The notes: generated by a model not told the origin, from the sequence alone. A stretch of 64,000 bases of DNA from CAZLFA01 sp964558665 (GCA_964558665.1 CAZLFA010000007.1:17806-81805), one strand, 5' to 3'; numbered from the stretch's first letter, positions 44,706-53,238 are shown. Translations and numbers: made by a program.

Positions 44706-45428
44706 TTGAAGAGAGACCACCGGCCTTATATCCTCAAGCGTCTGGATATACTTTTCCAGCAGTGGTACGTCCATCACTTCCTGAAACCGCAGTTTGCATA
44801 TCTGGGCAAAGGGGCGCTTTTCATGAAGCCCTGGCACGTGGAGATATTCGGAGGTCCGGTGTCGCTGGGAAACTATGCCAACGTCATCGCCACGCCGGAC
44901 AAGAAGGTGAGGCTCACCGTGTGGTCTGATTCTGCCGACAAGGGATCTATTGAAATTTCCGACTACTGTCTCATCTGTCCCGGTGTGCGGGTATCGGCGG
45001 CAACAAGCGTGGTCATCGGAGAAAGCTGCATGCTGGCGCAGGGGGCGTTTGTTACCGATTCAGACTGGCACGGCGTGTATGACCGCAGCCTGTCCGTGGG
45101 GCAGAGCATGCCGGTCAGGATAGGGAACAATGTCTGGATCGGAGACAGTGCCATCATCTGCAAAGGAGTTTCGATAGGTGAAAACAGCATCGTCGGTGCC
45201 GGGTCGGTAGTGGTTAAGGATGTAGGTCCGAATGTGATCGTCGCCGGAAACCCGGCGGTTGTCGTTAAGGAACTGGATAGAGACAGGCACATCAAAACCA
45301 GAGCGGATTGGTTCGCCGATCCCCGGCACCTTGCAGAGCAGTTCGATATCATCGACCGTCATCATCTGCAGGACAATACCTGGCTGGGATGGGTGAGATC
45401 GGTTCTGTTCCCGAAGGCCGGCGACTAG
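44706..45428 (+). CDS. Left-handed beta-helix acyltransferase (hexapeptide/WcaF-like)
   Basis: A 240-residue hexapeptide-repeat transferase. The coils are visible as VRVSAATSVVIGESCMLAQGAFVTDSDWHG, then PVRIGNNVWIGDSAIICKGVSIGENSIVGAGSVVVKDVGPNVIVAGNPAVVVK, the classical end of maltose/galactoside O-acetyltransferase-like enzymes; the catalytic His is probably in DSDWHGVYD near residue 122. The start is TTG at 44706 with AGGGTG upstream; no nearby in-frame ATG exists. It is the last gene of the PHP-GT4 operon and probably acylates (most often acetylates) its sugar product. Confidence 0.88.
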   Translation: MKRDHRPYILKRLDILFQQWYVHHFLKPQFAYLGKGALFMKPWHVEIFGGPVSLGNYANVIATPDKKVRLTVWSDSADKGSIEISDYCLICPGVRVSAATSVVIGESCMLAQGAFVTDSDWHGVYDRSLSVGQSMPVRIGNNVWIGDSAIICKGVSIGENSIVGAGSVVVKDVGPNVIVAGNPAVVVKELDRDRHIKTRADWFADPRHLAEQFDIIDRHHLQDNTWLGWVRSVLFPKAGD

Positions 45429-45450
45429 TTCGTTTCGATCCGGAAACTGA

Positions 45451-46035
45451 TCAGAAGTCGTAGCGGATGCCTACTCCCAGGGCATTGGATGCCCCGTATA
45501 TGTCATTGAAAAGGCCGAATACGCCGGATCGGTGATGGATGCGGAAGATCATGCTCCAATTCTTCGTACCCGGAACCTCAAATGCAACTTCAACCAGGAG
45601 ATAGTTTAAGAACTTGGCCGCCTTCCCATGCAGTTCCAATTCCAGTTCCGGGATCTCCGTAGCCAGTGAAAACCCCTCGCCGATAGCGAAACTGGTATCG
45701 AGATACTTGTCCCAGGGAAACTTAAGCCAGCGGGCTATAAAAACCCCGTTGAACTCGTAATGGGTCTGCTTGCCGAAGTGCTTGACGGCCTGCCCCTCCA
45801 CTTCGAAGTCCATATAATCACGCCATGAGGCGATTCTTTTACCGGCAGTAACGGCGAAAAAGTAGTAGTCGGTTGAAAATTTTGTCGGCAGGAATGCCCC
45901 CCAGATGTCCTCTTCCGTTTGCATTGCCCCGTACACGGTCATGAAGTAATTCTTCTCGGATGCCTCTGCATCGACCGGCAACAGAAGAATAAATGATGCG
46001 ATATAAAAGAAAAAGGAACTTTTGTATCGTTTCAT
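45451..46035 (-). CDS. Outer-membrane beta-barrel protein, PagL-like lipid A 3-O-deacylase
   Basis: A 194-residue protein with a signal peptide (1-25, ending VDAEAS) and alternating hydrophobic strands ending in an aromatic C-terminus (GIRYDF), as expected of an outer-membrane beta-barrel. The last part, FRIHHRSGVFGLF followed by GASNALGVGIRYDF, matches the catalytic region of PagL/acyloxyacyl-hydrolase-like lipid A deacylases (adjacent His and Ser with a following Asn motif). It would remove an ester-linked acyl chain from lipid A in the outer leaflet. It is a single-gene minus-strand unit converging on the acyltransferase gene. Enzyme activity is inferred from the motif only. Confidence 0.75.
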   Translation of the reverse strand: MKRYKSSFFFYIASFILLLPVDAEASEKNYFMTVYGAMQTEEDIWGAFLPTKFSTDYYFFAVTAGKRIASWRDYMDFEVEGQAVKHFGKQTHYEFNGVFIARWLKFPWDKYLDTSFAIGEGFSLATEIPELELELHGKAAKFLNYLLVEVAFEVPGTKNWSMIFRIHHRSGVFGLFNDIYGASNALGVGIRYDF

Positions 46036-46315
46036 GGGTTACCAGAAGGTTGAGAAAAAATGGTTAATAACGGGAAATGAAATCTACATATCGAATAGGA
46101 TGTCTCAAGTGAAAACCTGATGACTGATTATAAAAATTATTGAGAAAGAAGTCAAATGATATTGTTTTTAATGCCCGGTCGCGGCTTGATAAATTAAAAA
46201 CCTTATGTTACTCCGTTTCCGTCCGGAAGCAAACAGTTTGAACTTCATTATATCAGGATATTAAAATTACTTGGATAATTATTCAGAAAAGAAATAAGAA
46301 CAGCTTTATTAATAC
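46036..46315. other. AT-rich divergent spacer
   Basis: About 280 bases between the PagL-like gene (minus) and the B12-radical SAM gene (plus). It is AT-rich. A plus-strand promoter candidate is described separately. No structured RNA such as a cobalamin riboswitch was recognised: I looked for a B12-box-like stretch and saw none. Confidence 0.4.
46238..46267 (+). promoter_or_regulatory. Candidate promoter of the B12-radical SAM gene
   Basis: TTGAAC (46238-46243) and TAAAAT (46262-46267) are separated by 18 bases, about 50 bases before the ATG at 46316. Two hexamers with good matches to sigma-70 consensus in a suitable position. Confidence 0.45.
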
Positions 46316-47899
46316 ATGAAAGTCGCCATTATTGCACCGCCATATCCTTTAGAAGAAGCGCCTGCACCTCCACTTGGCGTCACTTATGTCGCTGCCGCCT
46401 TCGAGGCTGCCGGGGCCGAAGTTCGCATTTTCGATTACATAGTCAGTCGCTATACCCCTGAAAAGCTGAAAAATCAAATTGACGAGTTCAGGCCTGACGC
46501 CATAGGCGCAACCTCCGTCACCATGAATTTCAATGTTGCCGCTGAGATCGTGCAGCAGGCAAAGGAGCATGATCCCTCCATTGTTACAATGATGGGCGGT
46601 CCGCATGTTTCTTTTGATGCCATGAACAGCATTATCAAATATCCCGGCATCGACATTATCGTCAGAGGCGAAGGGGAGGATACTATTGCCGAATTGACTC
46701 CTCTGCTTAAAAACAGCAGTGAGTGGGATAAGGTTCGCGGTATTGCTTTCCAGAGAGAAGGGGAGATAATTTTTACGGAGCCGCGCGGCCTGATTGAAAA
46801 CCTGGACAGACTTCCGATGCCGGCCCGCCATCTCCTGCCGATGTCACGCTATCAGGCTCTGGGATTTCCCGTAAGCATAACGACCAGCCGCGGCTGTCCC
46901 TACATGTGCATCTTCTGCCAGGGAAGGCGGATGGTGGGCAGCAAGGTGCGCCTGAGAAGCCCCGACAGTGTCGTTGATGAGATCGAACATATTCTTTCAT
47001 ACGGCATCGACAGGATAAACGTGGCGGATGACCTGTTTACGGCGGACAGCGATAGAGTCAGTGCGATATGCGGAAAAATAAAGGAAAGAGGTTTGAAATT
47101 TTCCTGGAGCGCCTTCGCACGGGTGAATACAGTCGACCGCGAAACGCTGAAAATCATGCGCGACACAGGTTGTGACAGCGTAAGCTTTGGCGTGGAGTCA
47201 GGCAATCAGGAGATGCTAAAACGCATCAGGAAGGGGATCACCCTCGAAAGAGTCAGACAGGCGGTTGACCTCTGCAGGGAACTGGGCATAATCGCCCATA
47301 CCTCATTCATCGTCGGTCTTCCCGGCGAGTCGCCGCTGACGCTGAGCGAGACGAAAAAATTTGCCTCAAGCCTGGGTTCCCTTTACGGTTACCACTTCCT
47401 GGCGCCTTTCCCCGGGACGACAGTTCGGGAGGATGTTGAAGATTACGACCTGGAGATCCTGACGGATGATTGGGACCTCTATGATGCAAACCAGGCTATA
47501 GTGAGGACTTCAGAGCTGTCTCCCCGGCAGATGAACAGTTTTGTCAGGGAGTTTGAAGGTGAAATAGATAAGGAATGGCAGAGAATGATCCGCCGGTACA
47601 GGGAAGGCAAAGGTCGTCCGAAAGACGATATGCGGGTGGAAGGGCACTTTCGCATGAAACTCGTATATAAAATGCTAGCCTGGGATCTGGTGGAAACGCT
47701 CGGGAAATTTCCCCTTGACGCCGTCGGCTATGAGACAGCCAACATGCTGTGCCTGCGCATTGAGGACGAAACAGAGGCGGAACCCGTCCTGGTTCGCAAA
47801 CTGATAGCGGAGTTCGTTCAAAAAGGATATATCAAATCCAGACTGGCAAACGAAAATCTGGTCTGGTACTGGACGCGCAACAACCGCCGGAATCTTTAA
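46316..47899 (+). CDS. B12-binding-domain radical SAM protein
   Basis: A 527-residue enzyme. A cobalamin-binding-type Rossmann domain (about 1-140) has GVTYVAAAFEAAGAEVRIFDY, PDAIGATSVTMNF and GGPHVSF; the base-off DxHxxG histidine is not evident. The radical SAM barrel follows with the [4Fe-4S] cysteines C194, C198 and C201 in RGCPYMCIFC, and GVESGNQEMLKRIRKG. The C-terminal 130 residues contain a basic, winged-helix-like tail. This architecture includes methyltransferases and cyclases acting on unreactive carbon (hopanoid, lipid, antibiotic and chlorophyll pathways). A lipid or glycan substrate is possible because of the neighbouring operon, but is not shown. Confidence 0.85.
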   Translation: MKVAIIAPPYPLEEAPAPPLGVTYVAAAFEAAGAEVRIFDYIVSRYTPEKLKNQIDEFRPDAIGATSVTMNFNVAAEIVQQAKEHDPSIVTMMGGPHVSFDAMNSIIKYPGIDIIVRGEGEDTIAELTPLLKNSSEWDKVRGIAFQREGEIIFTEPRGLIENLDRLPMPARHLLPMSRYQALGFPVSITTSRGCPYMCIFCQGRRMVGSKVRLRSPDSVVDEIEHILSYGIDRINVADDLFTADSDRVSAICGKIKERGLKFSWSAFARVNTVDRETLKIMRDTGCDSVSFGVESGNQEMLKRIRKGITLERVRQAVDLCRELGIIAHTSFIVGLPGESPLTLSETKKFASSLGSLYGYHFLAPFPGTTVREDVEDYDLEILTDDWDLYDANQAIVRTSELSPRQMNSFVREFEGEIDKEWQRMIRRYREGKGRPKDDMRVEGHFRMKLVYKMLAWDLVETLGKFPLDAVGYETANMLCLRIEDETEAEPVLVRKLIAEFVQKGYIKSRLANENLVWYWTRNNRRNL

Positions 47900-47905
47900 C
47901 CGGAA

Positions 47906-48565
47906 CTAATACTCCTTCCATCTGCTCTTTGCCGTATCGGTAATGCCTGCGTTTTCACGCTTCAATATGCCCAGAGTTCCTGTCATGGGCAGCTCGGAAA
48001 AAAGGCCGGAGGAAACGGCCATTTCGTATATGCAGCGCGGCGCCTGTCCTCCCAGAGCCGGATCATAAAAAATGTCATGAATGACCAGATATCCTCCCGG
48101 CAGGATGTGGGGAGACCAGCAGCGGTAGTCATCAAAGGCGGCTTCGAAGGTGTGGCCGCCGTCGATGAAGACGAGGCTCAGCGGGGTGTTCCATGTACGG
48201 GCCACGGTTCGCGACCTGGAAACTATCGGCACAACGGTATCCTCAAGACCCAGATCGCCTATTGTTTTCCTGAAAAATCTGAAGGTGTCGATCATACCGG
48301 AATTGTGATCGAGAAGATCAGGATCGAAGTAGGCCTGCCCGGGCTGTTGCTCCTCGGAACCGCGGTGATGATCTATTGAGTAGAGGATGGTTCCGGACTG
48401 TCTGCAGCCCATTCCCAGGTAGGCAGCGGAACGGCCGCAATAGCTCCCGATTTCCAGGCACGGGCCCATTTCCCCCGCTTCGCTTGCCAGCTCGTACAGG
48501 CGAAGCGCCTCCTTTTCGTCCATAAAACTCTTGAAAGCATAGTTTTTCAGGTGAGCGGGGTTCAT
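47906..48565 (-). CDS. Class I SAM-dependent methyltransferase (Methyltransf_24 type)
   Basis: About 219 residues with the SAM motif CLEIGSYCGRSAAYLGMGC, acidic SIDHHRGSEE, SLVFIDGGHTFEAAFDDYRCW and LPGGYLVIHDIFYD, a layout typical of O-methyltransferase-like Methyltransf_24 proteins. The frame extends upstream to 48649, into the PEP carboxykinase-like gene. The ATG at 48565 is preferred because it lies seven bases after that gene's stop and has a GGAG about a dozen bases before it. It converges on the radical SAM gene with a 6-base gap. The substrate is unknown. Confidence 0.83.
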   Translation of the reverse strand: MNPAHLKNYAFKSFMDEKEALRLYELASEAGEMGPCLEIGSYCGRSAAYLGMGCRQSGTILYSIDHHRGSEEQQPGQAYFDPDLLDHNSGMIDTFRFFRKTIGDLGLEDTVVPIVSRSRTVARTWNTPLSLVFIDGGHTFEAAFDDYRCWSPHILPGGYLVIHDIFYDPALGGQAPRCIYEMAVSSGLFSELPMTGTLGILKRENAGITDTAKSRWKEY

Positions 48566-48572
48566 GGCTTCT

Positions 48573-50195
48573 TCAATTCTCCGGTTTCCACGGCAGCGAA
48601 TTGCGTATATGACCCGGTATTCTGCCGTATCGTCCTTCAAACTCTTCAAGGAAGTGTTCCCTTCCCCTGAGAAAGTCGCTTATAATCTCACGCAACTGAG
48701 CCTTGTCCGGAAAGAGACGGAATGCCGTCAGGTCTTGCGGATCGGACCTGCCGCATCTTACCGGGTACCGGTAGCCCAGATGATCAGACTCGCTGCTGAA
48801 GGCTATCTCTGAGCGAAGAAGATCATGGTAAACGGCAAGAGATTGTTTGAGAGTCACCTTGCTGTTTGCCATACCGATGGTTCCTGTGTTTGCCAGATAG
48901 CAGCTGATCCGGTTGCGGCACAGGATTTCGTAAAAGATCATGGCGTGTTCGAGCCGGTTGCCCGAAAGAAACGGGTCCAGAAATATTTCCCTTTTGAACT
49001 TGCCGGCATCTTCCGGATTCCCGCCCGTGCTTTCGATGGATTCGCCGTATATGAACTGCATGGCAGCCTGCTCGGGGGTCAGGGAACTTATTACATTGAC
49101 CAGGGGATTTCTTGTCAGGATAATGATGTGGTCAAGTCTTTCGGCTCTCAATCCTTTGCTGGCCATCCTGAGATTGTTTCTCGTGATTATAGCGCGTCCG
49201 TTGCCGGTTTTTTGTATGTCATTGAAATCGGGAGCAAGCGAGTCTCCCTTAATTGCCACGTTTTCGAGGTAGGCGTCTTCAGCTTCCACCGCCCTGAGGA
49301 TCTCCGGCTGAGTTTCATCCAGGCCTTCCGTCTTGACATACAGACCGCCCATTTCAAATGCCGCGTAACTGCCGTCAAATCCGACAGCGCCGCCGTCATC
49401 GCCTATCATCTCGGAAAACTCCCCCGGGTGTTCGGAAAGAGAACGGCACAGTGTAGTTGTCTTGCCGGTGGCCGTCAGGCCGGATACAGCGCTCACCACC
49501 TCACGGAATACATCTTTCTCTCCGGCCGGATCATGGAGCGACAGCGTGTCCCTCCTGGCGCCCGCGTGAAGGAACAGCCCTGTTTTGTCAATCGCCTTGA
49601 CGCGCCAGTTCTCGAAATGAAATATGCCTTTTTTGCCTTCTCCCAGATACACAGTGTTGCGGCAGATTTTTACCTGCTCGCCCCTTTTGTGTCCCATCAT
49701 CAGCCTGACGGTGATATCCTTGTCAAGAAGCTTCCGGCCTCTGTTTTGTGCGAACGCTTCATCTGTAAAATATATGATGGTGTAGGTCGGCTTCCTGACA
49801 ATACGCGGAGCGGGTTCATCGAAAAGAAGCTTCAGGCCGTAGGCTATGTGCGCGTGCTGTTTCGGGATGATGAAACGTGCGGAAATTCCTTCTTTGCCGT
49901 CGCCGACGATGGTATCCAGGGAAATGATCTTTTCCCTGCCCAGGTATTCAACGGCCTTGTCCGCCAGACGCTGTTCCTCAGGACCGAAAGGATTGTCCTC
50001 ACTGTTTTTCGTGTGAGGGGCAGAGCGGTTCATGGGCTCGGAATCAGCAGCAATAGAACCGAATTTAGTATGTGCAACCTCTCTATTTTCCAGAGATAAC
50101 TGTTTGAGCTCCTTCAGCGACAAGCCCTCGATGAGGCGATTTTCGCCTCCCGCCAGTTCATATATTCTTTGTGCTGAAGTTTTGAAAAAATTCAT
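48573..50195 (-). CDS. Divergent ATP-type phosphoenolpyruvate carboxykinase family protein
   Basis: A 540-residue protein of the ATP-dependent PEP carboxykinase family, the size of PckA. The kinase-1a P-loop reads VSGLTATGKTTTLCRS (canonical GLSGTGKTTLS), kinase-2 reads MIGDDGGAVGFDG, and FEMGGLYVKTEG and DFNDIQKTGNGRAIITRNNL correspond to FNFEGGCYAKxI and the TENTRxxYP regions. ILTRNPLVNVISSLTPEQAAMQFIYG corresponds to the typical LTxDAFGVLPPVSxLT. Several positions deviate, so it may be a functional but divergent PckA or a paralogue with another kinase role. Catalytic residues were not individually verified. It precedes a methyltransferase gene on the same strand. Confidence 0.75.
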   Translation of the reverse strand: MNFFKTSAQRIYELAGGENRLIEGLSLKELKQLSLENREVAHTKFGSIAADSEPMNRSAPHTKNSEDNPFGPEEQRLADKAVEYLGREKIISLDTIVGDGKEGISARFIIPKQHAHIAYGLKLLFDEPAPRIVRKPTYTIIYFTDEAFAQNRGRKLLDKDITVRLMMGHKRGEQVKICRNTVYLGEGKKGIFHFENWRVKAIDKTGLFLHAGARRDTLSLHDPAGEKDVFREVVSAVSGLTATGKTTTLCRSLSEHPGEFSEMIGDDGGAVGFDGSYAAFEMGGLYVKTEGLDETQPEILRAVEAEDAYLENVAIKGDSLAPDFNDIQKTGNGRAIITRNNLRMASKGLRAERLDHIIILTRNPLVNVISSLTPEQAAMQFIYGESIESTGGNPEDAGKFKREIFLDPFLSGNRLEHAMIFYEILCRNRISCYLANTGTIGMANSKVTLKQSLAVYHDLLRSEIAFSSESDHLGYRYPVRCGRSDPQDLTAFRLFPDKAQLREIISDFLRGREHFLEEFEGRYGRIPGHIRNSLPWKPEN

Positions 50196-50329
50196 CCCGA
50201 CCTTTACGCCTTTTCGATGACTGTATAAAATCTTTCAATCACGGGTATTTAGATAAATCATAGTTATAAATAAATTATGAAAAAACAAGGGGAATCTTTG
50301 CCAGTAAAGATTTTCAGAAAAATTTCCTC

Positions 50330-50358
50330 TTGATTATAACAATATGTAGTGGTATGTT
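50330..50358 (+). promoter_or_regulatory. Promoter of nrdDG
   Basis: TTGATT (50330-50335) and TATGTT (50353-50358) are separated by exactly 17 bases. The first NrdR box lies in the spacer, which is where a repressor would block RNA polymerase. A second -10-like TATAAT (50409-50414) closer to the gene lacks a good -35. Confidence 0.6.
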
Positions 50359-50383
50359 GCATCCCTACCCCAATATATTGGGT
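50337..50383 (+). promoter_or_regulatory. Tandem NrdR boxes upstream of nrdD
   Basis: Two 16-base sites fit the published NrdR-box consensus acaCwAtATaTwGtgt. Box 1 is at 50337-50352 (core CAATATGTAG) and box 2 at 50368-50383 (core CAATATATTG, inside the perfect palindrome CCCAATATATTGGG). Their starts are 31 bases apart, about three helical turns, the spacing usual for NrdR operators. NrdR is the ATP/dATP-sensing repressor of ribonucleotide reductase genes; its own gene is not in this window. Confidence 0.85.
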
Positions 50384-50434
50384 AGCATTTATTCATAACT
50401 TAAAGATTTATAATGGGAAAAAAGGGGGGAGTCT

Positions 50435-52531
50435 ATGCACGGGAAGGTCAGAAAGAGGGACGGGCGCCTGGTCAAGTTCAATGCGGAAAAAATCACCAAC
50501 GCCATTGCAAAGGCCGGCAATGCCACGCAGGAATTCGATTCCAAAGTGGCGAAGCGCCTTACAATCAAGGTATTGAATCTTGCCGAAAAACTGTTTGACA
50601 GCAAGATCATGACCGTCGAGGAAATACAGGATATAGTGGAAGAAGTCCTCCTTGCCTCCATATATAGGAAAACAGCGAGGTCATACATTATCTACCGGGA
50701 GCAGCATGCCAGATTAAGGGAAATAGCCAACAAGATGGAGGTGGATCTGGTTGATCAGTACCTGAAGAAAAAAGACTGGAAAATAAATGAAAACAGCAAC
50801 ATGGACTATTCTCTGCAGGGACTGAACAACTATATCTCCTCGGAAGTGAGCAAGGTTTACTGGCTGAACGAGATATACTCTCCGGATGTAAGGAAAGCCC
50901 ACAGCGAAGGTGATTTCCATATCCACGATTTGAGTCTGCTGTCCGTATATTGCGTGGGCTGGGATCTTTATGACCTTCTCCTGGAAGGCTTCAAGGGAGT
51001 ATCCGGAAAGGTGGAGAGCAGACCGGCCAACCACCTGCGCAGCGCCCTGGGGCAGATCGTAAATTTCTTTTACACATTGCAGGGCGAAGCCGCCGGCGCC
51101 CAGGCCTTTTCCAATTTCGACACCCTTCTTGCCCCCTTTATCCGTTATGACGGCATGAAGTATGGCGATGTCAAGCAGGCCCTTCAGGAATTCATTTTCA
51201 ACGTCAACGTTCCGACGCGGGTCGGTTTTCAAACCCCCTTTACCAACGTAACCCTCGACGTAACAGTTCCCAAATACTATTCTGATCAGAATGTCATCAT
51301 CGGTGGCAAGCCGCAAAAGGAGACCTACAAGGAATTCCAGGAAGAAATGAACATGTTCAACAAGGCTTTCCTGCAGGTAATGGCTGATGGAGATGCCAAA
51401 GGTAGAGTCTTTACCTTCCCGATCCCCACCTACAGTGTTACGCGTGACTTCGACTGGGATGACCCGAATCTCAATGGACTGTGGGAGATGACGGCCAAAT
51501 ACGGAGTTCCCTACTTTTCTAATTTTATCAACTCGGACATGAATCCGGAGGATGCACGCAGCATGTGCTGCCGGCTGCGCATTGACAATCGTGAGCTCGA
51601 AAAGAGGGGAGGGGGGCTTTTCGGATCCAATCCTCTGACAGGATCCATAGGCGTTATAACGATCAATATGCCGAGGATCGGTTATCTCTCCAATACGGAA
51701 AAGGAGTTCAAGGAGCGTTTGGAGAGACTGATGATGGTTGCGCGTGAGAGTCTGGAAACAAAGCGCAAGGTGCTGGAGACTTTCACGGAAGGAAACCTCT
51801 ATCCGTACACAAGATACTATCTGCGCAACGTCAAGAGCCGTTTCGATGAGTACTGGAAAAATCATTTTTCGACGATCGGCCTTGTGGGAATGAATGAAGC
51901 GTGCAAGAACCTTCTGGGCAAGGATATCGGCAGCCCCGAGGGGCAGGCGTTTACGCAGGAGATTCTCGATTTCATGAGAAACATACTGATCGAGTTCCAG
52001 GAGGATACAGGCAACAACTACAACCTGGAATCTACACCGGCGGAGGGCACCTCATACCGGCTTGCCAGGATCGACAAGGAGAAGTTTCCCGATATCAAAT
52101 GCGCCAACGATAACGGCTTCAAACGGGGAAAGGCGGAGCCGTTTTATACGAACTCAACACAGTTGCCGGTCAATTATACAAACGATGTCTTCGAGGCGCT
52201 GGACCTTCAGGATGATATTCAGTCGAAATACACAGGAGGGACGGTCTTTCACACCTTCGCAGGGGAGCGCATACAAGATCCCTCGGCCGTGAAGAGTCTT
52301 GTCAGGAAGATATGCACGAATTACCGCCTGCCCTATCTGACGTTCACTCCCACTTTCAGCGTATGTCCTTCACACGGCTACATCGCAGGAGAAAAGGAAA
52401 ACTGTCCGAAATGCAAGGAACCTTGCGAGATATATTCCCGTGTAGTGGGCTATCTGCGTCCGGTGAAGCAGTGGAATAAAGGCAAGCAGGCTGAATTCGG
52501 CCTGAGAAAAGTGTACGGATTCGGGCAATGA
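50435..52531 (+). CDS. nrdD: Anaerobic (class III) ribonucleoside-triphosphate reductase
   Basis: A 698-residue oxygen-sensitive glycyl radical enzyme making deoxyribonucleotides. An ATP-cone allosteric domain (about 3-95, starting VRKRDGRLVKFNAEKI) is followed by the NrdD barrel (FHIHDLSLL, NFFYTLQGEAAGAQAFSNFD, PSR-like catalytic regions). The C-terminal zinc site has four Cys (SVCPSHGYIAG, CPKCKEPCE), and the radical glycine lies in RVVGYLRPV with KQWNKGKQAEF near the end. GGGGGGAG precedes the ATG. It overlaps nrdG by four bases. The leader carries two NrdR boxes, so transcription should respond to nucleotide pools. Presence of this class suits an anaerobe. Confidence 0.97.
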   Translation: MHGKVRKRDGRLVKFNAEKITNAIAKAGNATQEFDSKVAKRLTIKVLNLAEKLFDSKIMTVEEIQDIVEEVLLASIYRKTARSYIIYREQHARLREIANKMEVDLVDQYLKKKDWKINENSNMDYSLQGLNNYISSEVSKVYWLNEIYSPDVRKAHSEGDFHIHDLSLLSVYCVGWDLYDLLLEGFKGVSGKVESRPANHLRSALGQIVNFFYTLQGEAAGAQAFSNFDTLLAPFIRYDGMKYGDVKQALQEFIFNVNVPTRVGFQTPFTNVTLDVTVPKYYSDQNVIIGGKPQKETYKEFQEEMNMFNKAFLQVMADGDAKGRVFTFPIPTYSVTRDFDWDDPNLNGLWEMTAKYGVPYFSNFINSDMNPEDARSMCCRLRIDNRELEKRGGGLFGSNPLTGSIGVITINMPRIGYLSNTEKEFKERLERLMMVARESLETKRKVLETFTEGNLYPYTRYYLRNVKSRFDEYWKNHFSTIGLVGMNEACKNLLGKDIGSPEGQAFTQEILDFMRNILIEFQEDTGNNYNLESTPAEGTSYRLARIDKEKFPDIKCANDNGFKRGKAEPFYTNSTQLPVNYTNDVFEALDLQDDIQSKYTGGTVFHTFAGERIQDPSAVKSLVRKICTNYRLPYLTFTPTFSVCPSHGYIAGEKENCPKCKEPCEIYSRVVGYLRPVKQWNKGKQAEFGLRKVYGFGQ

Positions 52532-53217
52532 AGATAGGGGGGCTGCAGAAGGTATCCCTGATAGATTATCCGGGCCAGATCTGCGCCATCATCTTTCTTC
52601 AGGGATGCAATTTTCGTTGTCCGTATTGCCACAACCCGGAGCTTGTCGATCCGAAACGCTTCGAGCCTACAATCCCTGAAAAGGATTTGTTTGGATTTCT
52701 TGCCCACCGGCGGGGCAAGCTGGACGGCGTGTCGATAACCGGCGGCGAGCCGACCATCCACAATGACCTTCCAGATTTAATCAAACGCATCAAGGATATG
52801 GGCTTTCTCGTTAAACTGGACACGAACGGCTCGTTCCCCGATGTATTGCAGGGCCTCATCGAAGAAAAACTTCTCGACTATGTGGCCATGGATATAAAAG
52901 GGCCCTTGAAAAAGTATGAGTCGATAACAGGGGTGCGAACAAAACCGGAAACGCTTTTAAGAAGCATCGGGATGATCATGGCATCCGGCATAGCGTATGA
53001 ATTCCGGACAACAGCGGTCAAGCCCCTTCTCACCAGGAAAGATTTTCCCGCCATTGTGAAATTGATTGAAAAAGCAAATCGTTATGTGATACAAAAATTT
53101 ATACCCTCGAAAGCGCTGGATGAGTCCTTTTTCAATAAGCCGGTCTTTGACGATGAAGAGCTTCAGAAGGTAAAGAGCATCGTTGAGGGTAGTGTGTCTC
53201 AGATCGTCATCCGCTAG
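52528..53217 (+). CDS. nrdG: Anaerobic ribonucleotide reductase activating protein (radical SAM)
   Basis: A 229-residue radical SAM activase that installs the glycyl radical on NrdD. The cluster motif is CNFRCPYCHN near residue 27, followed by GVSITGGEPTIH and KLDTNGSFP typical of activases. The start reads LQKVSLIDYPGQICAIIFLQG, which fits NrdG2-type activators of ATP-cone NrdD enzymes. Its ATG overlaps the nrdD stop, so the pair is translated together. It could also be read as a pyruvate-formate-lyase activase homologue, but the context fixes the partner. Confidence 0.95.
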   Translation: MKIGGLQKVSLIDYPGQICAIIFLQGCNFRCPYCHNPELVDPKRFEPTIPEKDLFGFLAHRRGKLDGVSITGGEPTIHNDLPDLIKRIKDMGFLVKLDTNGSFPDVLQGLIEEKLLDYVAMDIKGPLKKYESITGVRTKPETLLRSIGMIMASGIAYEFRTTAVKPLLTRKDFPAIVKLIEKANRYVIQKFIPSKALDESFFNKPVFDDEELQKVKSIVEGSVSQIVIR

Positions 53218-53238
53218 TTCAATAACAGAGATATCGTT

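Noticed and set aside
48825..50099. Long plus-strand open frame (over 400 codons) opposite the PEP carboxykinase-like gene
   Set aside because: It is the antisense of a well-supported gene, has no recognisable domain and no ribosome site; such shadows are common opposite genes with GC-rich third positions.
50714..51865. Minus-strand open frame of 383 codons inside nrdD
   Set aside because: nrdD is unambiguous over this span; the antisense frame shows no family motif.
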